Positions 1-8,827 are shown, counted from the first letter of the stretch. The stretch: 64,000 bases of DNA from Lachnospiraceae bacterium (GCA_017432565.1 JAFRIW010000005.1:30949-94948); one strand, 5' to 3'. Notes: generated by a model not told the origin, from the sequence alone. Numbers and translations are program-made.

Positions 1-1072
1 TCAGCACCGGCGGCGTATAGGTTTCCTCGACCGTTGAGACGTTGTGGCCGGCTGTAAAGGTGTTTTCGGCCCGGTCTGTGTCTGTCAGATAAGCGTACAG
101 GGCGCCCGTCATAAACAGACCGGAGAGCAGCACAGGCAGCACTGACAGGACTGCCTTCTCTGCTTTTCCCGGCCGGTCGTCTTCTCCGGATCCGCTGTTT
201 TTCCCCGGCCGTTTCTTCCTGTTCCCGTTCCGTCGGCGAAGTGCCGTCAGGATCAGGGCGAGCAGGCAGGCGAGCGATGCGCCCGCGAGCAGCAGAAAGG
301 CGCTGAGGTGACCTTCGTCTCCTGTCACGGCTCTTCCGCCCACAGGCTGCGGCGCTTTCGGCGCAGGCGTGTCAGGCCGGGAAGGAGCCGGCGGCGGTGT
401 CGAAGGACTGTAGCCTGTCGGCGGATCGGGTTTCTTAAACAGTTCGGAGGGTGTGCCTTCCAGGACGATCCGCACCATTTTGCTGACGTGCTGCCCCGGG
501 AGCACCGTTTTGCCGTTCTGATATTCCCGCTCGCCGTCCGCGGTCTTTTCATATTCCCTGATGACGGCACGGACCTGTCCGGGACGGATCAGGTAACCCG
601 CCCTGTCCGCCTCGGCAAGGTCCTCCTCCCGCGTCCTCTCAAACCACTTTGCAGGGCTGCCTGTCTCCTCTTTCTCCCGGACCAGGATTTCCGCCGCCTC
701 TGCCGTGACCCTGACCTGAAAACCGTTCCCGGACTGATCGTTTTTCCACTCCGGCGGAACAACGACCTCCTTCATGAATTCGATCTCTTCTCCGATCTGC
801 ACAGGTTCTGTGTAATAGCAGTAGTCTCCTTCCCAGCGCCAGCGGTCCGAAGAGAGCACGATACACGAGCGGTCCAGCCCGTCCATCCCCTCCCCGGCGG
901 AGAAATCCACTCCGGCGCGCAGGCGGAAATACGGCCCGGGTTCATATTCGGAAGCCTTTACGGAAAGCGGCGTAAACAGTACTGCCAGCGCAAGCAGCAG
1001 GAGCAGCCCGAAAGCTGCTCTTCTGCTGTTTCCTGCGCCGCATCCCGCGCCGGCCCTGTCAGGTTCTCTCAT
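1..1072 (-). CDS. TasA/camelysin-like surface protein with internal LPXTG-like tail and second SipW-type signal segment (3' end outside window)
   Basis: The frame is open from an ATG at 1072 to the left edge (357 codons, no stop). Seen: signal peptide (residues about 18-40), an ectodomain whose segment around 75-110 (DRWRW...GDYCYY...VVVPPEW) resembles SipW-dependent surface proteins, a Pro-rich linker (216-245), then VTGDEGHLSAFL with a hydrophobic stretch and an RRRNGNRKKR basic tail (249-287), typical of a sortase-type C-terminus. The frame does not stop there: it continues through another basic and hydrophobic stretch into GALYAYLTDTDRAENTFT (323-340), the hallmark N-terminus of TasA/CalY-family substrates. 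It overlaps the 3' end of the upstream TasA-like gene by 14 bp without a clear ribosome site, so it is probably translationally coupled. Family assignment is from motif recall; the fusion itself is read directly. Confidence 0.75.
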   Translation of the reverse strand, partial: MREPDRAGAGCGAGNSRRAAFGLLLLLALAVLFTPLSVKASEYEPGPYFRLRAGVDFSAGEGMDGLDRSCIVLSSDRWRWEGDYCYYTEPVQIGEEIEFMKEVVVPPEWKNDQSGNGFQVRVTAEAAEILVREKEETGSPAKWFERTREEDLAEADRAGYLIRPGQVRAVIREYEKTADGEREYQNGKTVLPGQHVSKMVRIVLEGTPSELFKKPDPPTGYSPSTPPPAPSRPDTPAPKAPQPVGGRAVTGDEGHLSAFLLLAGASLACLLALILTALRRRNGNRKKRPGKNSGSGEDDRPGKAEKAVLSVLPVLLSGLFMTGALYAYLTDTDRAENTFTAGHNVSTVEETYTPPVL

Positions 1073-1793
1073 TCTGAAGTGCGTAGATTTCATAGATTTT
1101 CTCCAGTGTTTCTTTTCCGATGGTGCCGTCCGTATTGATCTGTGTTTCCCCGTCCAGAATCGAATCCGCCTGAATGGCAAAGGTCCTGATTCCGATGGAC
1201 AGGGAGTCCTTTGCGCCGATTTCTTCCTCGCGGAAATTGACCAGCTGCACCTTGTCAAAAAGTGCGTCTGTCGTCTGTCCCTTCTGAATCCGTCTGGAGT
1301 AGCCGAACAGGTAATCTTTGTTTTTTCCGTCGGCAGACTGTTTTCCGCCGTTTAAAAGAACCCAGCTGTCCCGGAAATGATTGGTCCCGGGCTGTGCACT
1401 GTCCCCTTCCAGTTTCATGGTGAAGACTTCGGAGAGTGTCTTCTGCCCGCTGATTTTTCCGTCCGTGATCGGCGTCAGCTCCCGCAGCGGAACGCTGACC
1501 TGCATGAAGACGACCGCATCATTTTTCCCGGTATTTTCCACCTGCGGGTTCTTGGGCGTCTCCTGTCCGGGTGTCTGGTTCTTAACCTGCGGACTGTCAT
1601 TGCCGGGATAGCCCGGCTCCTTCAGCGTCACTTTGACATTGCCGACCGTAAAAGTATTGGTCGCCTCGGCCGTATCGGTCAGATAGGCATAAGCGCCCGC
1701 GATCATCAGTCCGCCTGTCAGCAGGCAGCATGCTGCCGCCAGCGCCAGCCTGAGTCCCCGGCCGGATCTTTTTTCCGTTCTGTTTTCTGCCAT
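1059..1793 (-). CDS. SipW-dependent TasA/camelysin-like surface protein
   Basis: A 244-residue protein with a short basic N-terminus, a hydrophobic segment (about 14-35) and AYAYLTDTAEATNTFTVGNV right after it, the signature of TasA/CalY-type fibre proteins processed by the ER-type signal peptidase SipW. The mature part has the PGQETPKNPQVENTGKNDA segment, which in this family starts the beta-sandwich. The start is set at the second ATG (1793) because AAAGG stands 9 nt ahead of it but directly against the upstream ATG at 1802. It lies 23 bp downstream of sipW, consistent with being its substrate, and overlaps the next surface gene. Expected at the cell surface or in matrix fibres; the exact partner is not known. 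Confidence 0.85.
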   Translation of the reverse strand: MAENRTEKRSGRGLRLALAAACCLLTGGLMIAGAYAYLTDTAEATNTFTVGNVKVTLKEPGYPGNDSPQVKNQTPGQETPKNPQVENTGKNDAVVFMQVSVPLRELTPITDGKISGQKTLSEVFTMKLEGDSAQPGTNHFRDSWVLLNGGKQSADGKNKDYLFGYSRRIQKGQTTDALFDKVQLVNFREEEIGAKDSLSIGIRTFAIQADSILDGETQINTDGTIGKETLEKIYEIYALQNERT

Positions 1794-1816
1794 ATATCTC
1801 ATCCTTTCTTTATTCT

Positions 1817-2386
1817 TCAGCCTCTTCCAGCTACCTGTGTCATCTGTTTCCCAAACTGTTTCTTATCTGTTTCCTGTCCTGTTTTCTCTGCTCTGCAAGC
1901 TGTCTTCACTGTACCTGCGGCGCTTTCCAGTCCGAAGCTGACCAGATTCAGACCCATCAGAAAAAGTGCGGCCGCCGCGGGACCGATCCGCTGTATTTCA
2001 CTCAGCAGATAACCCGCCGCTCCGATTCTTCCGATCACGGTTCCGATCACCCGGCTCCGGTCTACAATGCCGGCATCTGCCGCGTCGTTTGCGTCGCCTC
2101 TGGTCTGAAACCCGGAAGCGGACGCGGCACACACGCGGTGCGCCACCACGTTGTCTTCCAGCGTATAGGCGATGATGTCCCCGATTTCCGGTTCACACAG
2201 ACGCCTGTCCACTACTGCCAGGTCGCCCGCAGAGAGGGCCGGCTCCATGGATGCACTGCGCACGATATACACTTCCGTGCCGGCAATGCGCAGCAGCCAG
2301 ATAAAAAGTGCGGCCGCCGCGGCAAGAACGGTGATGCCTGTCACAACAGCAGAGAAAACATGCACAAGTGCGCGCAACGTTTTCAA
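1817..2386 (-). CDS. sipW: Signal peptidase I of the SipW (ER) type
   Basis: Membrane serine protease removing signal peptides from the TasA-like proteins encoded just downstream. Taking the TTG at 2386 as start (GAGG 8 nt ahead) gives 189 residues: one N-terminal membrane segment (about 8-33), the catalytic SASMEP motif (Ser46) and VVAHRV (His83) in place of the lysine of ordinary bacterial enzymes, the diagnostic Ser/His form, followed by RGDAND. A second hydrophobic segment follows near the C-terminus. The frame is open further upstream to 2527 but that would translate the terminator hairpin at 2504-2537, so the longer starts are unlikely; an ATG at 2464 is the alternative. Confidence 0.85.
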   Translation of the reverse strand: MKTLRALVHVFSAVVTGITVLAAAAALFIWLLRIAGTEVYIVRSASMEPALSAGDLAVVDRRLCEPEIGDIIAYTLEDNVVAHRVCAASASGFQTRGDANDAADAGIVDRSRVIGTVIGRIGAAGYLLSEIQRIGPAAAALFLMGLNLVSFGLESAAGTVKTACRAEKTGQETDKKQFGKQMTQVAGRG

Positions 2387-2436
2387 CTGACCAACCTCGC
2401 TTGTTTTATGTTCTTTATTCAGGTTATGAAGGGAAT

Positions 2437-2457
2437 ATCTCCCGATCCGGGAGAGAT
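2437..2457. other. Short inverted repeat in sipW leader
   Basis: CTCCCG, three bases, CGGGAG forms a tight stem about 50 nt upstream of the proposed TTG start of sipW. No U-tract follows, so it is not a standard terminator. It could be a protein-binding site or a leader stem-loop; nothing else in the sequence decides this. Confidence 0.4.
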
Positions 2458-2498
2458 GAGGCATCCTTTCCGACAGCCCGGAAAAGATGTGTAACAAG

Positions 2499-2527
2499 AT
2501 TATAAAAAAGCTCCTGCATTTCTGCAA
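2499..2527 (-). promoter_or_regulatory. Sigma-A-type promoter for the sipW operon, overlapping terminator
   Basis: On the minus strand TTGCAG (2527-2522), 17 bp, TATAAT (2504-2499). The -35 box lies inside the hairpin of the butyrate-operon terminator and the -10 box is formed partly from its T-run. Predicted start near 2492, leaving a leader of about 105 nt before sipW. Confidence 0.6.
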
Positions 2528-2537
2528 GAGCTTTTTT
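2504..2537 (-). terminator. Intrinsic terminator of the butyrate operon
   Basis: AAAAAAGCTC and GAGCTTTTTT form the outer stem, TGCA/TGCA the inner stem, with loop TTTC. The single mismatch (C2514/A2527) becomes a G-U pair in the minus-strand RNA, which ends in six U. It lies 50 bp past the etfA stop. The A-run on the other side could make it weakly bidirectional. Confidence 0.85.
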
Positions 2538-2587
2538 GCATAGAATTAAATTCTATAAATTCAGAATGTTCCGAATTCTCTGAATTC

Positions 2588-3640
2588 TCAGCCGGCCTTC
2601 TTTGCGAGTGCCTCGCGGATCTTTTTGGTCAGCAGCGGGACGATGGTGTTGAGATCGCCTACGACACCGTAGTCTGCTACGTCAAAGATCGGCGCGTTCT
2701 CGTCCTTGTTGATCGCGATGATCATGTCGGACTCTTCCATTCCTGCCACGTGCTGGATGGCACCGGAGATACCGATGGCAAAATACAGCTTCGGGCGGAC
2801 GGTCTGGCCGGTCTGGCCGACCTGCAGTTCCTTCGGCTTCCAGCCGGAGTCCACGACTGCGCGGGAGCAGCTGACGGTTCCGTGCAGAACCTCTGCGAGC
2901 TCATCGAGCAGCTTGAAGTTCTCGGCGCTGCCGACACCGCGGCCGCCGGAGACGAGGATCTTCGCGTCGGCGATGTTGGCGACGGTGCTGACTTCCTTCA
3001 CGATCTCAAGGATCTTCGTGTAGCAGCTGTTCTCGACGAAGCCGGGATTAAACTCGACGACTTCCGCTTTTGCATCTGCAATAGGAGCGATCTTCTGCAT
3101 AACGCCGGGGCGGACGGTCGCCATCTGAGGGCGGAAATCCGGGCAGGCGATGGTTGCGATGGTGTTGCCGCCGAAAGCGGGACGGGTCATCAGAAGCTGT
3201 CCGTGCTTCTGCTCCTGGCCCGGAACCGGGTTCAGCGGGAAGTCGCCGATCTCAAGCTGTGTGCAGTCCGCAGTCAGACCGGTATGGAGTCTTGCGGAGA
3301 CTCTCGGGCCGAGGTCGCGGCCGATTGCGGTCGCGCCGACGAGCAGGATCTCGGGCTTGAATTCTTTTACAACGCTGGCCAGTGCATGTGCATAAGGCTC
3401 TGTGCGGTAATCCTTCAGCTCCGGATCGTCCACAACGATGACGCGGTCCGCGCCGTAAGCGGCGAGCTTGTCGGTCAGACCCTTTACATCGGATCCGATC
3501 AGAACGGCGGTAACGGTTTTCTCGTCCAGATCATTGGCGAGATCTCTTGCTTTACCCAGAAGCTCAAGTGCGATGTTGCTGATCTCGTTGTCAACCTGCT
3601 GAGCAAAGATAAATACACCTTTGTAATCTTCTAAAGCCAT
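2588..3640 (-). CDS. etfA: Electron transfer flavoprotein alpha subunit
   Basis: A 350-residue FAD-carrying subunit of the electron transfer flavoprotein that works with butyryl-CoA dehydrogenase. The C-terminal FAD domain is clear: SGRGVGSAENF, then GQTGQTVRPKLYFAIGISGA and a late VGDLNTIVPLL. The N-terminal half has the nucleotide-binding-like ETF fold. In anaerobic Clostridia the EtfAB-Bcd complex couples crotonyl-CoA reduction by NADH to ferredoxin reduction by flavin-based electron bifurcation (known for the family, not shown here). It is the last gene of the operon, 21 bp after etfB, with GGAGAGG before its ATG and a terminator downstream. Confidence 0.97.
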   Translation of the reverse strand: MALEDYKGVFIFAQQVDNEISNIALELLGKARDLANDLDEKTVTAVLIGSDVKGLTDKLAAYGADRVIVVDDPELKDYRTEPYAHALASVVKEFKPEILLVGATAIGRDLGPRVSARLHTGLTADCTQLEIGDFPLNPVPGQEQKHGQLLMTRPAFGGNTIATIACPDFRPQMATVRPGVMQKIAPIADAKAEVVEFNPGFVENSCYTKILEIVKEVSTVANIADAKILVSGGRGVGSAENFKLLDELAEVLHGTVSCSRAVVDSGWKPKELQVGQTGQTVRPKLYFAIGISGAIQHVAGMEESDMIIAINKDENAPIFDVADYGVVGDLNTIVPLLTKKIREALAKKAG

Positions 3641-3661
3641 TTCAATACCTCTCCATGTTCC

Positions 3662-4453
3662 TTAAATCATGTGCTTCTCATCAAGTTTACCGAGAATATA
3701 GTCAACAGCGGCATCCGCGGATTCCGGAACGATCTTCTCGCCGGCACCTTTCTTGACTTTGTCAGAAGCCTTCGCGATCTGAGTGGGCGAGCCCTTCAGA
3801 CCGATATTCGAATCGTCGACATCCTTGAGGTCTGCTCTGCCCCATACCGTGACTTCAGCTTCCCATGCATCGAAGATGCCGCCGGGAGTCATGTAGCGGG
3901 GCTCGTTGAGTTCGGAGAGCGCGGTGATCAGGCAGGGCATCTTGGCCTCGACCATGTGATACCGGTCTTCGAACTGTCTCTTGACTACGACGGTTCCCGC
4001 CGCCTCATCCACACGGAGCTCTTCCGCGTAGGAGATGACCGGGATTCCGAGATGCTCGGAGATCTGAGGACCGACCTGTGCGGTATCGCCGTCGATGGCC
4101 TGGCGGCCGGCGATGATCAGATCATACTCGAGGTTGCGGATCGCGCCCGCGATGGTCTGGGAGGTAGCCCAGGTATCTGCGCCGCCGAGCACGCGGTCGG
4201 TGACCAGAATGGCCTTGTCCGCGCCCATGGCAAGTGCTTCGCGCAGCATTTCATCCGCCTTGGGAAGACCCATGGTGACGCATGTGATCTCCGCGCCGTA
4301 CTGATCCTTCAGTCTCAGGGCTGCCTCAAGGGCTGCCTTGTCATCCGGGTTCATAATGGTCAGCATCGCGGCTCTGTCCAGCGTTCCGTCGGGTTTGAAT
4401 TTTACGCCGCCCTTGGTATCAGGGACCTGCTTAAGACAAACTACTACTTTCAT
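3662..4453 (-). CDS. etfB: Electron transfer flavoprotein beta subunit
   Basis: A 263-residue partner of EtfA. The N-terminus MKVVVCLKQVPDT and the beta-subunit signature around IIAGRQAIDGDTAQVGPQ are intact, as is MNPDDKAALEAAL. In bifurcating complexes this subunit holds the second FAD, which accepts the hydride from NADH. AAGGAG precedes the ATG. It lies between bcd (37 bp upstream) and etfA (21 bp downstream), the order usual in Lachnospiraceae butyrate operons. Confidence 0.97.
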   Translation of the reverse strand: MKVVVCLKQVPDTKGGVKFKPDGTLDRAAMLTIMNPDDKAALEAALRLKDQYGAEITCVTMGLPKADEMLREALAMGADKAILVTDRVLGGADTWATSQTIAGAIRNLEYDLIIAGRQAIDGDTAQVGPQISEHLGIPVISYAEELRVDEAAGTVVVKRQFEDRYHMVEAKMPCLITALSELNEPRYMTPGGIFDAWEAEVTVWGRADLKDVDDSNIGLKGSPTQIAKASDKVKKGAGEKIVPESADAAVDYILGKLDEKHMI

Positions 4454-4490
4454 GTTTATTCTCCTTAGTATTTACTGAATGCACTGCCGG

Positions 4491-5651
4491 TTACTTCAGA
4501 AGATCACCCGAAATGACCATTCTCTGAACTTCACTCGTGCCCTCGTAGATCTCTGTGATCTTCGCGTCGCGCATCATGCGCTCGACTTCGTACTCTCTGA
4601 TGTAGCCGTAACCGCCGTGCAGCTGGACTGCCTTGGTGGTGACGTCCATCGCGACCTCTGCCGCGAAGAGCTTGGCCTGCGCCGCCTCAACGGAGTAGCG
4701 CTGCTGTGTGCGCTTTGCTTCCGCTGCTCTGTAAACCATCATCTGAGCAGCCTGGACCTCTGTCGCCATGTTCGCGAGCTGGAACTGCGTGTTCTGGAAC
4801 GCGCCGATAGCACGGCCGAACTGCTTTCTCTCCTTGACATAGGCAATGGTGCGGTCCAGAGCGCCTTCCGCGATGCCCAGTGCCTGTGCGGCGATACCGA
4901 TACGGCCGCCGTCCAGGGTGTGCATTGCGATCGGGAAGCCCTTTCCGCGTGCGCCCAGGAGGTTCTCAGCCGGGATGTGGCAGTCCTGGAAAATCAGCTC
5001 ATACGTCGAGGATCCGCGGATACCCATCTTCTTTTCCTTCGTGCCGAAGGTGAAGCCGGGGGTGTCCTTCTCAACGATGAACGCGGAGAATTTCTTGGTG
5101 GGTCTGCCCTTTTTGTCCGGAACGATGTCGGTGTAGGCAATGATGATATAAATGTCTGCTTCCTTACCGTTGGTGATGAAGCATTTGGAGCCGTTCAGAA
5201 CCCACTCGGTTCCGTCCTCGGTGAGGACAGCCTTGGTCTGGACGCCCTGTGCGTCAGTTCCCGCGCCGGGCTCGGTCAGGCCGAATGCGCCGAGCTTCTC
5301 GCCCTTAGCAAGCGGAATCAGGTATTTCTGCTTCTGCTCTTCCGTTCCGTAGGTCAGGATCGGATCGCAGCACAGGGAAGTGTGCGCGCTGACGATAACG
5401 GAGGTCGTTCCGCATACTTTTGCCAGCTCTTCGACACACATCACGTAGGTCAGCGGATCGCAGCCCTGGCCGCCGTATTCCTTCGGGATCGGGATGCCCA
5501 TGAAGCCGTACTTCTGCATCTTGGTAACGGTCTCTCTGGGGAACACCTCTGTCTCATCCACATCGATGGCATACGGCTTTACTTCCTTCTCGGCGAAGTC
5601 TCTGAAGAGGGATCTCGCCATCTCATGTGCTTTGTCTAACTGAAAGTCCAT
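4491..5651 (-). CDS. bcd: Butyryl-CoA dehydrogenase (short-chain acyl-CoA dehydrogenase)
   Basis: A 386-residue FAD enzyme reducing crotonyl-CoA to butyryl-CoA, the key step of butyrate formation. It has the standard three-domain acyl-CoA dehydrogenase layout: helical N-domain, FGLTEPGAGTDAQG and CFITNGKEADIY in the middle beta domain, and HGGYGYIREYEVERMMRDAK in the C-domain. The catalytic base is the glutamate of IYEGTSEVQ (about Glu370), as in short-chain enzymes. AAGGAGAG precedes the ATG. The company of etfB/etfA points to the bifurcating Bcd-Etf complex rather than to fatty-acid oxidation. Confidence 0.97.
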   Translation of the reverse strand: MDFQLDKAHEMARSLFRDFAEKEVKPYAIDVDETEVFPRETVTKMQKYGFMGIPIPKEYGGQGCDPLTYVMCVEELAKVCGTTSVIVSAHTSLCCDPILTYGTEEQKQKYLIPLAKGEKLGAFGLTEPGAGTDAQGVQTKAVLTEDGTEWVLNGSKCFITNGKEADIYIIIAYTDIVPDKKGRPTKKFSAFIVEKDTPGFTFGTKEKKMGIRGSSTYELIFQDCHIPAENLLGARGKGFPIAMHTLDGGRIGIAAQALGIAEGALDRTIAYVKERKQFGRAIGAFQNTQFQLANMATEVQAAQMMVYRAAEAKRTQQRYSVEAAQAKLFAAEVAMDVTTKAVQLHGGYGYIREYEVERMMRDAKITEIYEGTSEVQRMVISGDLLK

Positions 5652-5681
5652 GTTTTCTCTCCTTGTAGGTATTAATCTTTC

Positions 5682-6557
5682 TTACTGTGCGTCTGTCGGA
5701 ACCTTCTGTCCGTCCGCATAGTTGTAGAAACCGATGCCGGTCTTCACGCCGAGCTTCTTCGCGCGGACCATCTTGCGAAGCAGCGGGCATGCGCGATACT
5801 TGGGATCGCCGGTCTCTTTGTAAAGAACATCCATGATCGCCAGGCAGATATCAAGGCCGACATAGTCGCCGAGTTCCAGCGGGCCCATCGGGTGATTTGC
5901 GCCGAGCTTCATCGCGTTGTCGATGCCTGCGATGTCGGAGATGCCCTCGGAGTAAACAAAGATGCCTTCGTTGATCAGCGGGATCAGGATGCGGTTGACA
6001 ACAAAGCCGGGAGCCTCGTTGACCTGAACGGGCGTCTTGCCGAGCATGACGGAGATCTCCTTGACCTTCTCAACGATCTCGACCGGTGTGTTCGCGCCCT
6101 GGATGACCTCGATGAGCTTCATGACCGGTGCCGGGTTGAAGAAATGCATGCCGACGATCGGCTTCGGAAGGCCTGCGCCGATCTCGGTGATGGACAGGGA
6201 AGAGGTGTTGGAAGCGTAGATGCAGTTCTCGTTCTTTACGATGTTCTCCTGCAGCTCCTTGAAGCAGTTCTTCTTGATATCCATGACTTCGAGCGCCGCC
6301 TCGACAACGAGATCCGCGTCCACGCAGATGTCATTGAGGCCGGTCACGATTTTGCCGGTGATGGCGTCCGCGGCTGCCTGCTCCATTTTGCCCTTCGCAA
6401 CTCTCTTGTCCAGACCCTTCTGGATCTTGGCCTTGCCGCCGTCTGCGAACTCCTGCTTGATATCGCACAGATAAACGGTCTCGACCGCATCGCACTGTGC
6501 AAAGGTCTGAGCGATTCCCGAACCCATTGTTCCGGCGCCGATAACTGCTACTTTCAT
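5682..6557 (-). CDS. hbd: 3-Hydroxybutyryl-CoA dehydrogenase
   Basis: A 291-residue NAD(P)-dependent enzyme turning acetoacetyl-CoA into 3-hydroxybutyryl-CoA. The Rossmann motif GAGTMGSG is at residues 7-14, the catalytic histidine sits in [16 protein letters not shown] and the C-terminal dimerisation domain ([10 protein letters not shown] ... GIGFYNY) is complete. The start is the ATG at 6557 because GGAGG stands 8 nt ahead of it; the GTG at 6575 would place that ribosome site inside the gene. Third gene of the butyrate operon, 42 bp after crt. Confidence 0.96.
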   Translation of the reverse strand: MKVAVIGAGTMGSGIAQTFAQCDAVETVYLCDIKQEFADGGKAKIQKGLDKRVAKGKMEQAAADAITGKIVTGLNDICVDADLVVEAALEVMDIKKNCFKELQENIVKNENCIYASNTSSLSITEIGAGLPKPIVGMHFFNPAPVMKLIEVIQGANTPVEIVEKVKEISVMLGKTPVQVNEAPGFVVNRILIPLINEGIFVYSEGISDIAGIDNAMKLGANHPMGPLELGDYVGLDICLAIMDVLYKETGDPKYRACPLLRKMVRAKKLGVKTGIGFYNYADGQKVPTDAQ

Positions 6558-6599
6558 TTTTATTTCCTCCTTCACTAGTCTGAATCTGTCAGAATCTGA

Positions 6600-7394
6600 T
6601 TAAGCGTTCTTGAATGCTACGTGTTTTACTTTGGCCGGATCATCCTTCTTGCGCAGGAAGTTTGCCATTCCCTCGCGCTGATCCTCTGACTCGAAGCAGC
6701 CGCCGAAGATCTTCTCTTCGATGACGATCGCTTCGTCCATGCCGACCTCAAGACCTTCGTTGATGGCCTTCTTGCAGCCGCGGACCGCGATCGGTGCGTT
6801 CATTGCAATCTTGCCGGCCAGCTTCTTCGCGGCATCCATCAGCTCAGCCTGAGGATACACTGCGTTCACCAGGCCGATCCGGTATGCCTCGTCCGCCTTG
6901 ATGTTCAGAGCGGTGTAGATCAGCTGCTTCGCCATGCCGGGGCTGACGAGTCTCGCCAGTCTCTGCGTGCCGCCGAAGCCCGGTGTGATGCCCAGACCCA
7001 CTTCCGGCTGTCCGAAGACGGCGTTCTCGGAGCAGATGCGGATATCGCAGCTCATGGCGATCTCATTGCCGCCGCCCAGTGCGAAACCGTTGATCGCCGC
7101 AATCACGGGAATCGGGAAAGTCTCGATTCTGCGGAAGACATCGTTGCCCTTCTTGCCGAAAGCCTCGCCCTCTTCTTTTGTGAGAGTGCTCATCTCGCCG
7201 ATATCCGCGCCGGCTATGAAGCTCTTCTCTCCGGCACCGGTCAGGACCAGAGCGCGGATGCTGTCAAGATCCACACCGTCCAGTACGGCGTTCAGCTCAT
7301 CCAGCACAGCGCTGTTGAGTGCGTTCAGCGCTTCCGGGCGATTGATGGTGATAATGCCGACAGCCCCCTCTGTTTCATACAGCACAAAACTCAT
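6600..7394 (-). CDS. crt: Crotonase (3-hydroxybutyryl-CoA dehydratase)
   Basis: A 264-residue enoyl-CoA hydratase/isomerase-family enzyme that dehydrates 3-hydroxybutyryl-CoA to crotonyl-CoA. The oxyanion-hole segments (FIAGADIGEM, FALGGGNEIAMSCD) and both catalytic glutamates (in GGGNEIAM and FGQPEVGLG) are present. The start at 7394 follows AGGAGG with 7 nt spacing; the longer in-frame start at 7427 contains that ribosome site and is rejected. It lies between thl (86 bp upstream) and hbd. Confidence 0.96.
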   Translation of the reverse strand: MSFVLYETEGAVGIITINRPEALNALNSAVLDELNAVLDGVDLDSIRALVLTGAGEKSFIAGADIGEMSTLTKEEGEAFGKKGNDVFRRIETFPIPVIAAINGFALGGGNEIAMSCDIRICSENAVFGQPEVGLGITPGFGGTQRLARLVSPGMAKQLIYTALNIKADEAYRIGLVNAVYPQAELMDAAKKLAGKIAMNAPIAVRGCKKAINEGLEVGMDEAIVIEEKIFGGCFESEDQREGMANFLRKKDDPAKVKHVAFKNA

Positions 7395-7480
7395 TTTCTT
7401 TCCTCCTACTGCTTTGTTAATACACATTCAAAGACCGGATTAAAGGTCAACCCGGTCTTTGATGAATTTCCCACAGATGC

Positions 7481-8665
7481 TTATTCGTATTTCTCAACGA
7501 TGGTCGCGCAGCCCATGCCGCCGCCGATGCAGAGGGTCGCGAGGCCCTTCTTCACATCGTCTCTCTTCGCCATCTCGTGAAGCAGGGTCACCAGGATACG
7601 GCAGCCGGAAGCGCCGACCGGATGTCCGAGTGCGATTGCACCGCCGTTGACATTCAGTTTGGAGAGGTCAAAACCAAGCTCCTTGCCGACTGCGACGGAC
7701 TGTGCTCCGAATGCTTCGTTTGCTTCGTACAGATCCATGTCGTCGATGGTCAGGCCGGTCTTCGCGAAGACTTTTCTGGTCGCTGCGACCGGTCCCACGC
7801 CCATGATGGAGGGATCCACGCCGCCGAGTGCGCCGCCGATCCAAGTTGCCATCGGCTTCACGCCCAGTTCCTTCGCCTTCTCTTCGCTCATGACGACGAC
7901 TGCAGCAGCGCCGTCGTTGATGCCGGAGGCGTTTCCTGCGGTGGTCACGCCGCCTTCATTGATCGGGCGGAGCTTTGCAAGGCCTTCCATGGTCGTGCCG
8001 GGACGAGGACCCTCGTCGGTATCGACAACGATAACCTGCTTCTTCTGTTTGACTTCGACGGGAACGATCTCGTCTTTGAATTTGCCTGCAGCCATTGCTG
8101 CCTCAGCCTTGTTCTGGGAAGCGACGGAGAACTCGTCGATCTCTTCTCTTGTCAGGCCCCACTGCTCCGCGACATTGTCAGCGGTCTTGATCATATGATA
8201 ATTATTGAAAGCATCCCAAAGAGCATCGTTGACCATGGTGTCGACAAACTGACCGTTGTTCATACGGTAACCGAAGCGGGCATTCATAGCAGCATAAGGA
8301 GCGCGGCTCATGCTCTCCATACCGCCGGCAACAACGATATCCGCGTCGCCCGCGAGAATCATGTCGGCGGCCATGTTGACGCAGTTCAGACCGGAACCGC
8401 AGACAACGTTGATAGTGACAGCCGGAACCTCTACCGGAAGACCGGCCTTGATGGAAGACTGTCTTGCGACGTTCTGGCCCAGACCTGCCTGGATGACGCA
8501 GCCCATCAGCACTTCGCTGACCTGGTCAGCCGGGACGCCTGCGCGGTTTAAAGCTTCTTTAATGACGATCGCGCCAAGATCTGCTGCCGAGACACTGCTG
8601 AGTGCTCCGCCCATCTTACCGATCGCTGTACGGCATGCTCCTGCGATAACAACTTTTTTACCCAT
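7481..8665 (-). CDS. thl: Acetyl-CoA acetyltransferase (thiolase)
   Basis: A 394-residue biosynthetic thiolase condensing two acetyl-CoA to acetoacetyl-CoA, first step of the butyrate pathway. All catalytic residues are visible: Cys89 in VVCGSGLN, His348 in GHPVGASG and Cys379 in CIGGGMG. GGAGG precedes the ATG. First gene of the operon thl-crt-hbd-bcd-etfB-etfA, driven by the TTGAAA/TATAAT promoter at 8749-8777. No terminal gene (but/buk) is in the window, so how butyryl-CoA is released cannot be told here. Confidence 0.97.
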   Translation of the reverse strand: MGKKVVIAGACRTAIGKMGGALSSVSAADLGAIVIKEALNRAGVPADQVSEVLMGCVIQAGLGQNVARQSSIKAGLPVEVPAVTINVVCGSGLNCVNMAADMILAGDADIVVAGGMESMSRAPYAAMNARFGYRMNNGQFVDTMVNDALWDAFNNYHMIKTADNVAEQWGLTREEIDEFSVASQNKAEAAMAAGKFKDEIVPVEVKQKKQVIVVDTDEGPRPGTTMEGLAKLRPINEGGVTTAGNASGINDGAAAVVVMSEEKAKELGVKPMATWIGGALGGVDPSIMGVGPVAATRKVFAKTGLTIDDMDLYEANEAFGAQSVAVGKELGFDLSKLNVNGGAIALGHPVGASGCRILVTLLHEMAKRDDVKKGLATLCIGGGMGCATIVEKYE

Positions 8666-8748
8666 TTTTTCCCTCCAAATCTTTTTTGTTTCTGCGGGTC
8701 AATGCTCTTCGGAATGAGTTTGTTAAATTTTTCACATTCCATCTACAT

Positions 8749-8777
8749 ATTATAGCACAAAAGAACACGCTTTTCAA
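8749..8777 (-). promoter_or_regulatory. Strong promoter of the butyrate operon, overlapping hpf terminator
   Basis: TTGAAA (8777-8772), 17 bp, TATAAT (8754-8749) on the minus strand, about 85 bp ahead of the thl ATG. The -35 box is embedded in the loop and 3' arm of the hpf terminator hairpin. Confidence 0.8.
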
Positions 8778-8794
8778 CGAAAAGCGTGTTCTTT
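8760..8794 (-). terminator. Terminator hairpin after hpf
   Basis: A perfect 16-bp stem (arms 8760-8775 and 8779-8794) around a 3-base loop. Both outer arms end in A/T runs. It lies 34 bp past the hpf stop and doubles as the upstream part of the thl promoter. Confidence 0.8.
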
Positions 8795-8827
8795 CATAAA
8801 CATATTTACTGTGATCAGAGACGGTGC

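Noticed and set aside
2387..2527. N-terminal extension of SipW up to 2527
   Set aside because: It would translate the terminator hairpin and the promoter; the TTG at 2386 has GAGG with good spacing.
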